Assembly (NCBI RefSeq): GCF_033115175.1
Contig: NC_084827.1
Coordinates: 177,941,401 to 178,005,400 of the forward strand
DNA from: Lepus europaeus
Taxonomy: Eukaryota > Chordata > Mammalia > Lagomorpha > Leporidae
Reading direction: 5' to 3'
Length of the DNA stretch: 64,000 nt
A model generated the notes under the pieces. The model was not told the origin of the DNA. It saw only the letters and a program-made list of their open reading frames with translations, and did not search any database. Made by a program: the position numbers and the translations under genes. This document shows positions 21,918-33,770 of this stretch, piece after piece. How positions within the stretch are numbered: the stretch's first letter is position 1; every line of letters starts with the position of its first letter.

Positions 21918-22056
21918 AGTTAGTGTAATTTTTTTTTTGGTGTATGAACACACATCCTTTTCTAGAGCAGGTTTTGTGTGTGTTTCCTCCGTATAATTAC
22001 TCTATTTTACAAGTTCAGACTCCGTGCAGCTGGGTTGCTCGAGGCTGCAGTTACTG

Positions 22057-23197
22057 ATGGCTCCTGTCCTTGTGGCTGGCCTCCTTCCTCCAAGGGCATG
22101 TCTGCTGCTGCTGACTTCTGGTGTTCAAGCTGCTGGTGGTTCCAAAGGATGGGAGCCACTGGTTTACCAGGTGCTCGGTTGTGGAGAAGCTCATCTGGAG
22201 AGGGCATGACTTGGTTGTAGTCACACCAGAAGTGAGTTGGGACCTGGGAGAATCATTGAATGCTACAGTGAAGACCTATACAATTGTCTTACACCCTGGA
22301 AGATATGGACCACAGCTCAGAGTTTTTGCCAAAGCTCCATGGAAACTTCAGCAAGTTTCCAATTCTATGTTAATGGACCTGCCAGTCTTTTGTGGACCTT
22401 TTTCACATTGTAGGGGTTTGTTTTGTGACAAGAAATTAGTAGAATACTTCAAAGAATTTTTTTCTTTGAAAGATTTTTAAATTTATTTATTTGAAAGGCA
22501 GCGTTACAGAGAGAGGGAGAAAGAAGAGAGAGAGAAAAAGAAAGAATCTTCCATCCTCTGGTTCATTTTCCAAACGGCTGAATCAGCTGGGACTGGGCCA
22601 GGCTGAATCCAGGAGCCAGGAGTTTCCTCCGGGTCTCCCACATGGGCATAGGGGCCCAAGCACTGGGGCCATCCTGCGCTGCTTTCTCAGGCACGTTATC
22701 AGGGAGCTGGATCGGAAGTGGAGCAGCTGATTCTCCAACTGGTGCCCATATGGGCTGTTGGTGGGAACTTAACCTTCTGCTCCATAGCGCTGGCCCCAGA
22801 AAATTCTTTTGATGCAGTGTTTGTGGATCCTTTTGATAAGTGTGCTCTAATTTTCACTCCCATCTGTGGGGTTCACCAGCCAGTACTGTGCTATTATCTT
22901 GAAGAAGGGACACAGTGCTCCAGCTCTCTTTCTTATGTTCCCAGAAATTTCTTAAGTTTCTCATATGCCATGACCTTCAAGGAGAGAGTTTGGAACCAAA
23001 TATCTCACTTGCAGGAGCATTTGGTTTGCCCCTGTTTTTTCAAAAGATGCCCGTCCCAGCATCGGGTCTCTTCTCTTCAGCCGTATGTCAGTTTGCTGGT
23101 TATGAGCTGACTGTGTTTTGGAAATCCCAGACCTGTGCTGCCCAGTGTGATCTGCATTAGTGGCATCAACTGCCACCAGGAGACGACTTTGTCTAAG
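22057..23197 (+). pseudogene. UGT1A first-exon pseudogene (UGT1A7-10 type)
   Basis: A broken alternative first exon of the UGT1A cluster, homologous along its length to the exons at 38386 and 56050. It keeps an ATG at 22057, the catalytic-His motif KDGSHWFT, NATVKTY at the usual glycosylation site and [11 protein letters not shown]. It is disabled by several lesions. About 11 nt are lost around 22123 after the signal peptide, shifting the frame. There are compensating +1/-1 changes near 22290-22320, a SINE insertion (22475-22797), a deletion after DPFDKC (near 22840) and loss of the segment equivalent to the EIASEVL region near 23060. The splice donor, AAG|GTAAGT in the intact exon, reads AAG|ACAAGT (23195-23202). 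Downstream intron homology continues to about 24.95 kb. It cannot give a functional enzyme or splice normally. Confidence 0.93.
22475..22797 (-). mobile_element. CSINE inside the UGT1A pseudo-exon
   Basis: Minus-orientation SINE ('atttatttgaaaggcagcgttacag' to 'ctccatagcgctggcccc') that splits the exon between the equivalents of LVEYLKE and NSFDAVF. Flanking A/T-rich bases suggest but do not prove a duplication. Confidence 0.92.
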
Positions 23198-23697
23198 ACA
23201 AGTTCTCTCCCGGCATGTTAAAAAGACTACGCCTTTGGACGTTAAATCGGAGACTGATTGCTCAACTATGTTTTGTGACTTACATTCATCGTATTTGAAA
23301 TTGCTCTCTAGCTTAACAAATAATTTTAGACCAGTTCCTTTCACTGTGAGTCAGCAAATATCACACCACCTTTCTCGTTGAGGTACGTGTGTATCCCTGT
23401 GACACAATCAGATATGTCTTCTAGGCTGCAGTTTTAAGTTCTCTTTTTGGGAAAATAGTGAAAAACAGTATGAAATGATACTTTCTTTTTTGCTAATCTT
23501 CTGATATCCTTTATAGGAAAATCGGTTCATGGTTTTATGTGCATTACATGTTATTATAGTATATCTACATAACAACTTTTCACATATAATTGGTTAAAAT
23601 GAAACCTAGTGTCACCATGGATGTGTCGTTCTTCACTTGGTAGTTTTGACCTGCCAGTAAATTATAGAAATCTTTCTGGGCCAATACATACAGGTTT
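23198..23697 (+). other. Relic UGT1A intron 1, homologous to 39241-39700
   Basis: Patches such as 'gcttaacaaataattttagac' and 'cttcacttggtag...cctgccagtaaatta' align with the intron beyond the intact exon, supporting a segmental duplication larger than the exon. Confidence 0.7.
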
Positions 23698-23709
23698 GAA
23701 ATGTTCTTT

Positions 23710-24043
23710 TTTATTTTTTAAAGATTTTTATTTATTTAATTGAGAGGTAGAGTTACAGACAGTGTGAGGGAGAGACAGAGAGAAAGGTCTTCCATTCGTT
23801 GGTTCACTCCCCAGTGGACACAAAGGTCAGAGCAGCACTGATCTGAAGCCAGGAGCCAGGTGCCTCCTCCCAGTCCCCCATGTGGGTGCAGGGGCCCAAG
23901 GACTTGGACCATCCTTCACTCTTTTCTCAGGCCATAGCAGAGAGCTGGATTGGAAGAGGAGCAGCCAGGACTAGAACCAGCACCCACATGGGAAGCCAGT
24001 GCCACAGGTGGAGGATTATCCTACTGTGCCACAGCACTGGCCC
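23710..24043 (-). mobile_element. CSINE (older subfamily), first of two at one site
   Basis: Minus-orientation SINE from 'aaagatttttatttatttaattg' to 'tgccacagcactggccc'. Flanked by GAAATGTTCTTT (23698-23709) and GACATGTTCTTT (24044-24055). Confidence 0.92.
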
Positions 24044-24050
24044 GACATGT

Positions 24051-24051
<1 letters not shown>

Positions 24052-24126
<75 letters not shown>

Positions 24127-24144
24127 TTTTTTTTTTTTTTTTGA
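24052..24144. repeat. (TTTC)n microsatellite plus T run
   Basis: About 18 uninterrupted TTTC units followed by a T tract; read on the other strand it is an expanded (GAAA)n SINE tail. Likely length-variable. Confidence 0.95.
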
Positions 24145-24477
24145 CAGGCAGAGTGGACAGTGAGAGAGAGAAAGACAGAGAGAAAGGTCTTCCTTTGCCG
24201 TTGGTTCACCCTCCAATGGCCGCCGCGGCCGGCGCGCTACTGCCGGCGCACCGCGCTGATCCAAAGGCAGGAGCCAGGTGCTTCTCCTGATCTCCCATGG
24301 GATGCAGGGCCCAAGGACTTGGGCCATCCTCCACTGCCTTCCCTGGCCACAGCAGAGAGCTGGCTTGGAAGAGGGGCAACCGGGACAGAATCTGGCACCC
24401 CGACCGGGACTAGAACCTGGTGTGTTGGCGCCGCAGGCGGAGGATTAGCCTAGTGAGCCGCAGTGCCGGCCACCCCG
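24056..24477 (-). mobile_element. CSINE with (TTTC)n tail, second insertion at the same site
   Basis: Young minus-orientation SINE ('gacaggcagagtggacagtg' to 'gccgcagtgccggccacc'). Its A tail has grown into about 18 TTTC units (24052-24126). A perfect GACATGTTCTTT flanks it (24044-24055 and 24478-24489). Confidence 0.93.
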
Positions 24478-24489
24478 GACATGTTCTTT

Positions 24490-24994
24490 TAATAACTGCA
24501 CTGAGATCCTTGGATGTACAGTTGTTTATTTTCAAGTAGCCAATAATGATAGATATTCAAGCTTTGCTATGTTTTGCTTTTATGAATAAGACTATTATAT
24601 AGTCTTATCTATTTTGTGTTCAGAAATTTCCATATTCTAGCTCTTATCCCAGGGTGGAGCCCTCTGAGTAGGATTGTAGGGTCAAATGCACAAATCAGAT
24701 TTTATAAACTCGAGGAACTGCTTTCAAAATATTGAAAAACCTCCCAGTTTGACCAATAGCTTGTGACTGTTGGGATTTTCTATGCCCTTTCCAGCTTTAG
24801 ATGTTGCTAAAATTTCCAATTTGTGTTAATTTTCTGAGCAAAATTATTGTGCTTTAGTTTTTACTTCCTATTTTCATAGGTATTGGTCGCTTGCATTTCC
24901 TTTCTTGGGAATGACATAATCACATTCACTAATCATATTTATAGGGAAATTTGTATAATGCATTGCTGTATTCCTCTTGGGTACTAAGAATACT
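24490..24994. other. Old L1-like piece and UGT1A intron homology
   Basis: The part near 24.78-24.95 kb ('tagtttttacttcctattttcatag') matches 39.80-39.87 kb beyond the intact exon, so the duplicated unit reaches here. The part at 24.5-24.75 kb resembles old L1 3' sequence. Confidence 0.55.
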
Positions 24995-25008
24995 CACACA
25001 TCATTTTT

Positions 25009-25015
25009 CTTTTTC

Positions 25016-25050
<35 letters not shown>

Positions 25051-25385
25051 ACAGGCAGAGTGGACAGTGAGAGAGAGAGAGAGAAAGGTCTTCCTTTGCT
25101 GTTGGGTTCACCCTCCAATGGCTGCCGCGGCCAGCACGCTGCAGCCGGCGCACCGCGCTGATCCAAAAGGCAGGAGCCAGGTGCTTCTCCTGGTCTCCCA
25201 TGGGGTGCAGGGCCCAAGGACTTGGGCCATTCTCCACTGCACTCCCGGGCCATAGCAGAGAGCTGGCCTGGAAGAGGGGCAACTGGGACAGAATCCGGCG
25301 CTCCAACCGGGACTAGAACCCGGGGTGCCGGCGCACATTAGGCGGAGGATTAGCCTAGTGAGCCACACCGGCACCCCGGCCATCC
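25009..25385 (-). mobile_element. CSINE, young GC-rich type
   Basis: Minus-orientation SINE with a long T tract, (GA)n and head ending 'cacaccggcaccccggcc'. Perfect duplication CACACATCATTTTT at 24995-25008 and 25386-25399. Confidence 0.95.
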
Positions 25386-25624
25386 CACACATCATTTTTA
25401 ATACGTGCTGTAGACAGTTTTTCCTGGGGCTATACCTTATCTTTTTGTTCTATACGATTTTCATTTTGGGGTTAGTCAAAATTGGCTACCTTTTTTTTTT
25501 TTTTTTTAATGGTTTCTGGATTTTACCTTGTTTTGGTCTTTCTGAACCTGAGATATATAAATCTTTTGGCCATATTATGCTTTTTTTTTAAATATATTTT
25601 TTTAAAGATTTTATTTATTTAATT

Positions 25625-25995
25625 TTTTAAAAAAGATTTATTTATTTGAAAGTCAGAGTTACACAGAGAGAGGAGAGGCACTGAGAGTGAAAGAGACAGA
25701 GAGAGAGAGAGAGAGAGAGAGTGAGAGAGTTCTTCCATCATGCTGGTTCTATCACTCACCAATTGGCTGCAACAGCCAGAGCTGCGCTGATCCGAAGCCA
25801 GGATCCAGGAGCTTCCTCTGGGTCTTCCCACATGGGTGCAGGGCCCCAAGGACTTGGGCCATCTTTTACTATTTTCCTAAGCTATAGCAGAGAGCTGGAT
25901 TGGAAGTGGAGTGGCCAGAACTTGAACTGGTGCCCATATGGGATGCCAGCACTACAGACTGGGGCTTTAACCCACTGTGTCACAGCACTGGCCTC
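25625..25995 (-). mobile_element. CSINE (older subfamily) with (GA)n
   Basis: Minus-orientation SINE: 'agatttatttatttgaaagtcag', GA repeat at about 25699-25723, body, ending 'ctgtgtcacagcactggcc'. Confidence 0.92.
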
Positions 25996-26788
25996 CAAAG
26001 ATTTTTTTTTAAATGATGATTTCCACTGAGTCTGTGTCTGCAGAATGTTCCAGATTCTTGCTTGTCTGATTTCTCTCTTGTGGAGTTGTTGAACCAGTTT
26101 CTGTAAAGCGGAAGTCACAGAAGGTCTGATAGATTCAGGCTCCACTTGTCTGACAAGCACACTGCATGGATGATGTTGTGCACTTGTATTGCCTCATATC
26201 ACAGGGGCCCCTCATCTGGGGGTCCCATTTTAGTGATGCTGAGATTCATCTGATTATAGGCAGACATCATCAGATCCCTGTTTTGACACCAGCACTCCTT
26301 AAGGAACCAGGACCAGAATGACTAAGTAAGGGTCCAGTTGGACATGTGTTAGCCTATAATCTCTAGGTATGGATAAGGGGAAACAAGACATCCTTGGCAC
26401 CATTGACAAACTCTGAGTCCTGTAGCCCTGCCTGGTTCTCCAGCCTCTTCACCTTCCCTCCTTATGTTCCAGCCACACTGCCTGCTTCCAGTCTTTTAGA
26501 CTGAGATGCTATAACTAGGTATGTATTTAAGGTTTAAGTGAGCTAGAATCCTTGTACCCCTGAAAACTGATGCTGTCTCTTTAATTGTCTGCTTGATATG
26601 CCCACTTTCCCAGGATGCACCTGTGGCCTCTGGGACCAGCATGCATGCTAAGACCCCACCCTCTTTGTGTATCTGTTTGGGGTAGCACTACCTTCCTTAT
26701 CAAAAGAGGTGGAAGGCTGGAGAGAGCTCTCCACCAGACTGCTTTGGGACAGACTGCTCCATTCTCACTTAGAGGTACTGTTTTTTCC

Positions 26789-26844
<56 letters not shown>

Positions 26845-27885
26845 TTCACTGGCAACCTCTGGGGGGTGGCCACTCTTGCATGTGAATGTATGTTTACTCC
26901 CTCATTGCTAAACAAATCCTGTTCCTATTTGCCCACAATTACTGGTCTCCACTTAGAAATTTTCTCTCTGCAGGAGACAAGAACCTGGATTGGAAATTAA
27001 TATATTCATTGCCCACATCATAACCAGAACATTGCATTTGAATTTGGGGCTCTCCTGTTTCTGTTCTTTCTAGAATTCTCTTTCTCCCATTCACAGCTAA
27101 ACTGTACCCCCTTAATCTTTTGATTTGGGCTCCATTGACAACTTCTTTGGGAAACTTCCCATGATCTCCAGATACAGCCCCTCCCTCCAGCAAGCAGCTC
27201 TCATGGTACCTGGGCATCTTTTTAGTAATCACCACAAGGGTAACTAACACTTCCAGAGCTCTCTGTTGAGCGTCTATTCCACCTCCCTGTGCTCTAACTC
27301 CATGAGAGCACGGTCCACATCTGGCTTTTCATTGGCTCGTCTTCAGCACCCAGCCTGGAGCAGGGAGCACACCTCCTGTGTGAATGAACAGAAGGCTGGA
27401 ATAGAGGGGTGAGCCACGGGGCTTTGGCCTCCGAGGTTCACTGATGAGAAAGAGGGGCACCTGCTCCCTGTGACACCCTGCAGCCTGCAGGCATTGCCTC
27501 TCAGCTGACAACTATAAGAGACCAGCAGCACAGGACACGTGGAAATGCTTGCCAATGTCCTGTATTTTACACAAGGTGCTTTTCAAAGATTCAGATCTTC
27601 CTTCCAAGGCCTCTTGGTGTCAGGGAATGGAACAGAGGGATCTTCAGGGTTTGGAGGAGGTTTATGTTTAACAAAGAAAGGGGAGCAGTCTGTTCCTGTC
27701 CCTGGAGATTTTGGACATACTCCGTGGCTTGCATATCTTCAGTCTCTTTCTCCTAGGTGGGGATGGGTAGAAGCTGTGATGTCTGCCTTAGAAGGAAAGA
27801 GAAGCATGCCTCTGGGAATAATTGTAGTTTGTCCTTGGTCAATATTATGGAAAGTTTGAGTTGAGAAATGGGAAAGCCCGGATTC
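25996..27885. other. Intergenic/intronic sequence, no recognised gene
   Basis: Unclassified sequence containing a (CT)n tract at about 26791-26845. Open frames here are low-complexity or lack motifs. No exon of either gene system was recognised. Confidence 0.4.
26791..26845. repeat. (CT)n microsatellite
   Basis: About 27 CT units with one TTT interruption. It gives rise to a serine/leucine-repeat open frame that is not a gene. Confidence 0.95.
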
Positions 27886-27889
27886 ACAC

Positions 27890-28330
27890 ATAGGTATTAT
27901 TGGGTTCTCCTTTTCAAAATGTACAATTCAGTGGTTTCCAGTATGTTGACAGATACGGGCAACCATTGCCACCATCTAATTCAAGATGATTTTGCTCATT
28001 CCCAAAGCAAAACCCCATGCTGACTGGCAATCGCTGCCTTCCCCCTATTCTTCCAGGCTGGGCATACATTTGATTTCTTTTCTATGGATTAGACTAGTCT
28101 CAGCATTTCATAGATGTTGAATCACACCACATGTGGTCCTTTCAGATTAACTGCTTTCACTTAGTTTCATGCATGCTGTGGCATGAGTCAGTACTTCATT
28201 CTTTTTCTGGTTGAATCAGATTTCATGAATGGATTTACCACATCGTTTGTCCATTGGTGGACATGTGGGCTGTTTGCACATATGGCTATGAGTAATGTTG
28301 CCATGAAGATTCAAGTACAGTGAGTCCAGA
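27890..28330 (-). mobile_element. Ancient L1 3' end, antisense
   Basis: Reverse-orientation L1 3' motifs: 'caattcagtggtttccagtatgttgaca', 'tttctatggattagactagtc', 'catgagtcagtacttcattc', 'tggacatgtgggctgtttgc'. Confidence 0.8.
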
Positions 28331-28565
28331 CATTCTGACTGTGAATCAAGATCGTGTCATGTTGTCAGTCATCAACATTATTTCTTTCTGTTTCTAATTT
28401 GGATGCCTGCCTTTACTTTCTTCCTTCCCTCCACCTCTCCCTCTCTTTCCCCTCTCCATCCATTTCTCTCTCTCTTTCTTTTTTATTTTCTTTTATTTCT
28501 TCTTGACTGCACTAGACAGGATCTTCAGAACTATGTTGAATAGAAGTGTTAAGAACAAACTTTCT

Positions 28566-28922
28566 GGGGCCAGCCCTGTGGTGTAGCAGGTAAAGTTGTC
28601 ACCTGCAGTGCCAGTATCCCATATGGGCACTGATTTGAGTCCTGGCTGCTCCACTTCTGATCCAGCTATCTGGTCTCTGGTATGGCCTGGGAAGCAGCAG
28701 GAGATGGCCCAAGTCCTTGGGCCCCTGCATCCACGTGGGAGACCTGGAAGAAGCTCCTGGCTCCTGCCTTCGGTCTGGCCCAGCTCCGGCCGTTGCAGCC
28801 ATTTGGGGAGTGAACTAGCAGGTGGAAGACTTCTCTCTGTATCTCTCACTCTCTCTCTGTAACTCTGCCTTTCAAATAAATAAATAAATAAATCTTTAAC
28901 AACTAAATAATCATATTTAAAA
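28566..28922 (+). mobile_element. CSINE (older subfamily)
   Basis: Plus-orientation SINE from 'ggggccagccctgtggtgtagcagg' to '(aaat)4 ctttaac'. Near-identical flanks AAGAACAAACTTTCT (28551-28565) and AAGAACAACCTTTCT (28923-28937). Confidence 0.93.
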
Positions 28923-29111
28923 AAGAACAACCTTTCTTGACTTGCATGTGATCTGAGAAGCAAAACATTCAGTCTTGCGTCATTAAGTATATTTGCTGTG
29001 GGTTTTTCCAAGATAACCTTTATTAGGTTTCTGCTTTGTCTCAAATCTTTGTTAGGAGTGGGCTCAGGATTTTGTCATATACCTTTGCTGTGCCAATTGA
29101 ACTGATTCATG

Positions 29112-29438
29112 TTTTTTTTTTGTTTCTTTTCACTTATTTGACAGGCAGAGTTAGTGAGAGAGAGAGACAGAGAGAAAGGTCTTCCTTCCATTGGTTTGCC
29201 ACCCTCCCCCCGCAAATGGCTGCCACGGCTGGTGTGCTGCACCGATCCGAAGCCAGGAGCCAGGTGGTCTCCCACGAGAGCGCAGTCGCCCAATCGCCTG
29301 GGCCATCCTTCACTGCCCTCCAGGGCCACAGCAGAGAGCTGGACTGGAAGAGGAGCAGCCAGGACTAGAACCCAGCACCCACATGGGATGCCGGTGCCGC
29401 AGGCGGAGGATTAACCTAGTGCGCCACAGCACTGGCCC
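29112..29438 (-). mobile_element. CSINE
   Basis: Minus-orientation SINE: 'cttatttgacaggcagagttag' to 'gcgccacagcactggccc'. Perfect duplication CTGATTCATG (29102-29111 and 29439-29448). A short second SINE-head fragment ('acaccacagcaccggcc') follows at 29463-29492. Confidence 0.93.
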
Positions 29439-31256
29439 CTGATTCATGATTTTACACTTCATTTATTTACCCGCTACACCACAGCACCGGCCGGGAGACT
29501 CTTCTTTTCACATTGCATATTCTTGGCACCTTTGCTGAACATCACTTGAGTGTAGACCTGGGCTCACCTTCATGTTCTTTCATGCTTTTCAACACAGCTT
29601 AAACTCAGGTAGTATGATACCCTCAGCTTTGCACTTACTGCTCACAAAGGCCTTGGCTATTTAGGGGGCCTTTCTTTGGCCCAAGAATTTGAGGATTGCT
29701 TTTATAATTTCTGTGAAGAATGCCAATTGTATGTTAAGAGGGGTTGCGTTATATCTGTAGATCCCTTTGGGTAATATGGACATTTAGAAAGATCAAATCT
29801 TCCAATCCATGACACAGACTGTCTTTCCATTTATTGGTATCTTCTTTAACTTCTTTCACCAACATTTTATAGTTTTCAGATCCTTGGTTACATTCATTCC
29901 TAAATATTTTTTTGCAACTATTTAAAATGAGATTCTTCTATCAGTTTCTTTTTCAGTAGTTTAATACTTGTGTGTAGCAACACTGTTGATGCATGTTGAT
30001 TTTGTATTCTGCAACTTAACCATATTTGTTATTAGTTTTAACATTTTTTGGGTGGAGTTTTCTATATAGAAGATCATGTTGTATACAAGCAGTGTCAGCT
30101 TCGTTTCTTCGTTTTGTGTTTGGAGTCCTTTTATTTCTTTCTCTTGCCTATTTGCCCTAGCAAGGACTTCCAACACCACACTGAATAGAAGCGGTGAGAA
30201 TGGGCACCCTCGTCTTGCTCAAGATCCTAGAGAAATGGCTTTTGGTGTTTCACTGCTGAGTACAATGCTGTCTCGGGCCTCGCATAGCTGACCAAATGTA
30301 TGAGTTCCTTTCTTTTATAACTGTGTCAGGACGTTGAACGTTGTGGAGTGCCTTCTCTGCATCTCCAAAGAGGATCATGGGGTTCTTGTTCTTCATTCAT
30401 GTGCTGTACTCTATTGACTTGGATGTACGGAGTCATCCTTGTTTCCCAGGGGTAGATCCCTCTCGGGTGTTGGGGAGGAAACCCTCCATGTGCTATTCAA
30501 CTCAGATATTTTGCTGGGGATTCTTGGATCTTTGTTCATCTAGGATATCAGTCTGAAATTTTCTTTTCATGTCTATGTGTAGTTTGGTTTTAAGGTAATG
30601 CTGTCCTTGTAGAAGGAGTTTGGAAGTATTCCCTCCTCTTTGATTTTTTGGGAAGACTTAGAGAAGGACTGGTATTACTTTGGTAATAAATGTTTGGTAG
30701 AACTTAGCCATGAAATAATCAGTTTCTGGGATTCTTTAGTGGAGATTTTTATTATTGATCCAATCTCCATAATCATTATTGATCTGTTCGGAGTTTCTAT
30801 TCCTTCATGATTCAGCCTTGATAGGTTGTATGTGTCTAGGAATGTAACATTTCTTCTAGGTTACCCAGTTCCTTTTCCATATACTTGTTCATCTCTAATG
30901 AGCCTCATTTTTGTTTGATATGAGTTTTTAATATTTCTTTTTTTTTGTTTCTGATTTTAGTTATTTAAGATTGCTCTCTTCTTTTTTTCAGGGTCACTGA
31001 AGTGTTATCAATTTTTTATGTTTTCAGAAAAACAACTCTTACTGCTCTATTTTGTATTGTTTTTATTTTTTTCTATTTCATTTATTTCTGCTCTCATCTT
31101 TATTATTTCCTTCCTTCTGCTAATGCTGGGCTTAGTCCTTTTTTCCTGGTTATTTGAGATGTAATGCTCACTTTTTAAATCTGAGATTTTTTTTTGATAT
31201 AGGTATTTATGGCTAAAAACTTTCCTCATATAACAGTTTTTGCTATATCTTATAAG

Positions 31257-31328
31257 TTTTGTTATGTCATGTTTCCACTTTTGTTATGTCATGTTTCCAC
31301 TTTTGTTATGTCATGTTTCCACTTTTGT
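31257..31328 (+). repeat. 22-bp minisatellite inside L1
   Basis: Just over three head-to-tail copies of a 22-mer, TTTTGTTATGTCATGTTTCC plus AC, identical to each other. Only this part of the L1 is repeated, so it arose after insertion. Confidence 0.95.
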
Positions 31329-31658
31329 TTATCACAAGATATTTTAAAATCACCTTCTATATCTTCATTGAACAATCCATTTGTTCAAGAATATGTTTTA
31401 AAATTTTCACATCTTTGAGAATTTTCCAACATTCTTTCCATCCTGATTTCTAGTTTCACACTGTTGTGGTTAGAAAAGGTACTTGACAAAGTTTTAACCT
31501 TCTTAATTTTCAAAAGCTTATTTTGTTCTCTGCCCTGTGATCCCTCCTAGAGAATGCCCTATGTGTGCTGGATACAAACTTATTTTCTATTGCTGTTGGG
31601 TAGAATGTTCTGTGTATGTCTGCTAGTTCCATTTGGTCTAAAGTGCAGTTCAAGTTCT

Positions 31659-31978
31659 TTTTTTAATTTTTATTTATTTGACAGGTAAAGTTATAGAAAG
31701 TGGGAGAGACAGAGAGAAAGGTCTTCCTTCCGTTAGTTCACTCCCCAAATGGCCACCATGGCCGGCGCTATGCTGATCCGAAGCCAGGAGCCAGGTGCTT
31801 CCTCCTGGTCTCCTATGCGGGTGCAGGGCCCAAGCACTTGGGCCATCCTCCACTGCCCTCCCAGGTCGCAGCAGAGAGCTGGACTGGAAGAGGAGCTGCC
31901 AGGACTAGATTCTGGTGCCCATATGGGATGGCGGCACCACAGGCAGAGGATTAACCAAGTGAGCCACGGCACCGGCCC
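31659..31978 (-). mobile_element. CSINE nested in L1
   Basis: Minus-orientation SINE: 'ttatttgacaggtaaagttatag' to 'gccacggcaccggccc'. Duplication TCAAGTTCT at 31650-31658 and 31979-31987. Confidence 0.93.
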
Positions 31979-33096
31979 TCAAGTTCTGTTTCCTATTTGT
32001 TTTCTGTTTCGATGGTCTTTACTTTGTTAAAAGGGGACTATTTTAGTTCACTGGTAATATTATATTGAATCCCTTTCCTTTCTGATCCTCCTATATATAT
32101 ATAATTAACTGCTCTCATGTTGGATGTGTATTTACTTTATGTGGTTACATCTTCTTGATGAATTGATCGCTTTACCATTGTATAATGATCTTATTTGTCT
32201 CTCTGAATGGTTTTTGATCGTTTCCCTTCCCCTTGCATTCTGTCTATGTGTGCTTTTGTATTGTGGTAAGGTCTTGCAGGAACAATGTTGCTGAATCCTA
32301 TTTTCTTCTGCTTTCAGTCACTTCACTGGAAAATCGAATCCATTTCTATTCATGGTACTTTTTGAAGTGTTTATAATCGTCCTTTTGTTAGTTATTTTTG
32401 GATTGTTGTGTCAGTGCATGGCCTCCGTCTCCCCGTGGGTCTGTCTGCCTTGGGGTTTGGTTTTCTGCCATGGTATGCCTTGGGCTCCTTCCATTTTATT
32501 CTGCTCTTCTACTACCGATTTCTGTTTTGTGGTTGCCAAGAGGCTTACATAGAAAATCTTAGGCTTACAACAGTCTCTTTTAAGTTGATGAAAACTTAAT
32601 TTTGATCATATACAACAAATCCGTACTTGCACACCCTCCTCCATTTTAAGTTTTTGATGTCAGAATTTACTTAAATTTGTCCTGTGTATCCCTTGACAAT
32701 TTGTTTTGGCTACAGCAAGTTTCTGCACTGGGGATAATATTCCCTTCCACCCTGTCATCACGATCCTAGAGTGTGCTGGAAATGACTGATGTACTCGTCC
32801 CATTGTGGCTTTGCTTTCATGCCTGATGTTATTAACAACCAGGTTTGATTTCGGTGGAAAGACTTTCCTTGATCAATTCACAGGAGGCAGATCTTGTGCT
32901 GACGAACTCCCTAATCTTTCCTTGGGGATTCGTTTCATCATGCTCTCCCTTCTGGAAGAGCTTGGTGCTATAACGTATTCTTGTTCTGCCAGTTATCTTC
33001 CTTCAGTGCTTTCTGGATATTATCCACTCTCTCTGCTTGCAGAGTTTCTGCTGTGAAATCTGCTGATAGTTATAGTTGCATTTGTGATACACTTTT

Positions 33097-33427
33097 CTTT
33101 AAGGGTTTACTTATTTATTTGAGGGGCAGAGAGTTACAGGCAGAGAAAGGGAAAGACAGAGAGAGAGGTCTTCCACCTGCTGATTCACTCCCCAGATGGC
33201 CGCAACAGCTGGAGCTGGGCCAATCCGAAGCCAGGAGCCAGGAGTTTCCTCTGGGTCTCCCACATGGGTGCAAGCCCTTGGGCCAGCCTCAAATGCCCTC
33301 CCAGGCCACAAGCAGATAGCTAGATCAGAAGAGGAGCCAGATCAGAAGAGGACTCAAACAAGCACCCATATGGGATGCCGGTGCCACAGGCGGAGGCTTA
33401 ACTTACTACATCATGGCGACAGCCACA
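33097..33427 (-). mobile_element. CSINE nested in L1, first of two at one site
   Basis: Minus-orientation older-type SINE from 'ctttaagggtttacttatttatttg' to 'ctacatcatggcgacagcc'. Flanked by TGTGATACACTTTT at 33083-33096 and 33428-33441. Confidence 0.93.
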
Positions 33428-33441
33428 TGTGATACACTTTT

Positions 33442-33770
33442 GTTTTTTGTTTTGACAAGCAGAGTTAGACAGTGAGAGAGAGAGACAGAGAGAAAGGTCT
33501 TCCTTCCATTGGTTCATCCCCCATATGGCTGCCACGGCCAGCACGCTGCACCGATCCGAAGCCAGGAGCCAGGTGCTTCTCTCTGGTCTCCCATGCGGGT
33601 GCAGGGACCCAAGCACTCGGGCCATCCTCCACTGCTCTCCCGGGCCACAGCAGAGAGCTGGACTGGAAGAGGAGCAACCGGGACTAGAATCCGGCGCCCC
33701 GACTGGGACTAGAACCCAGTGTGCCAACGCTGCAGGTGGAGGATTAGCCTAGTGAGCCACAGCGCTGGCC
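33442..33770 (-). mobile_element. CSINE nested in L1, second insertion at the same site
   Basis: Minus-orientation younger-type SINE from 'gttttttgttttgacaagcag' to 'gccacagcgctggcc'. Flanked by GTGATACACTTTT at 33429-33441 and 33771-33783, the same target as the previous SINE. Confidence 0.93.
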
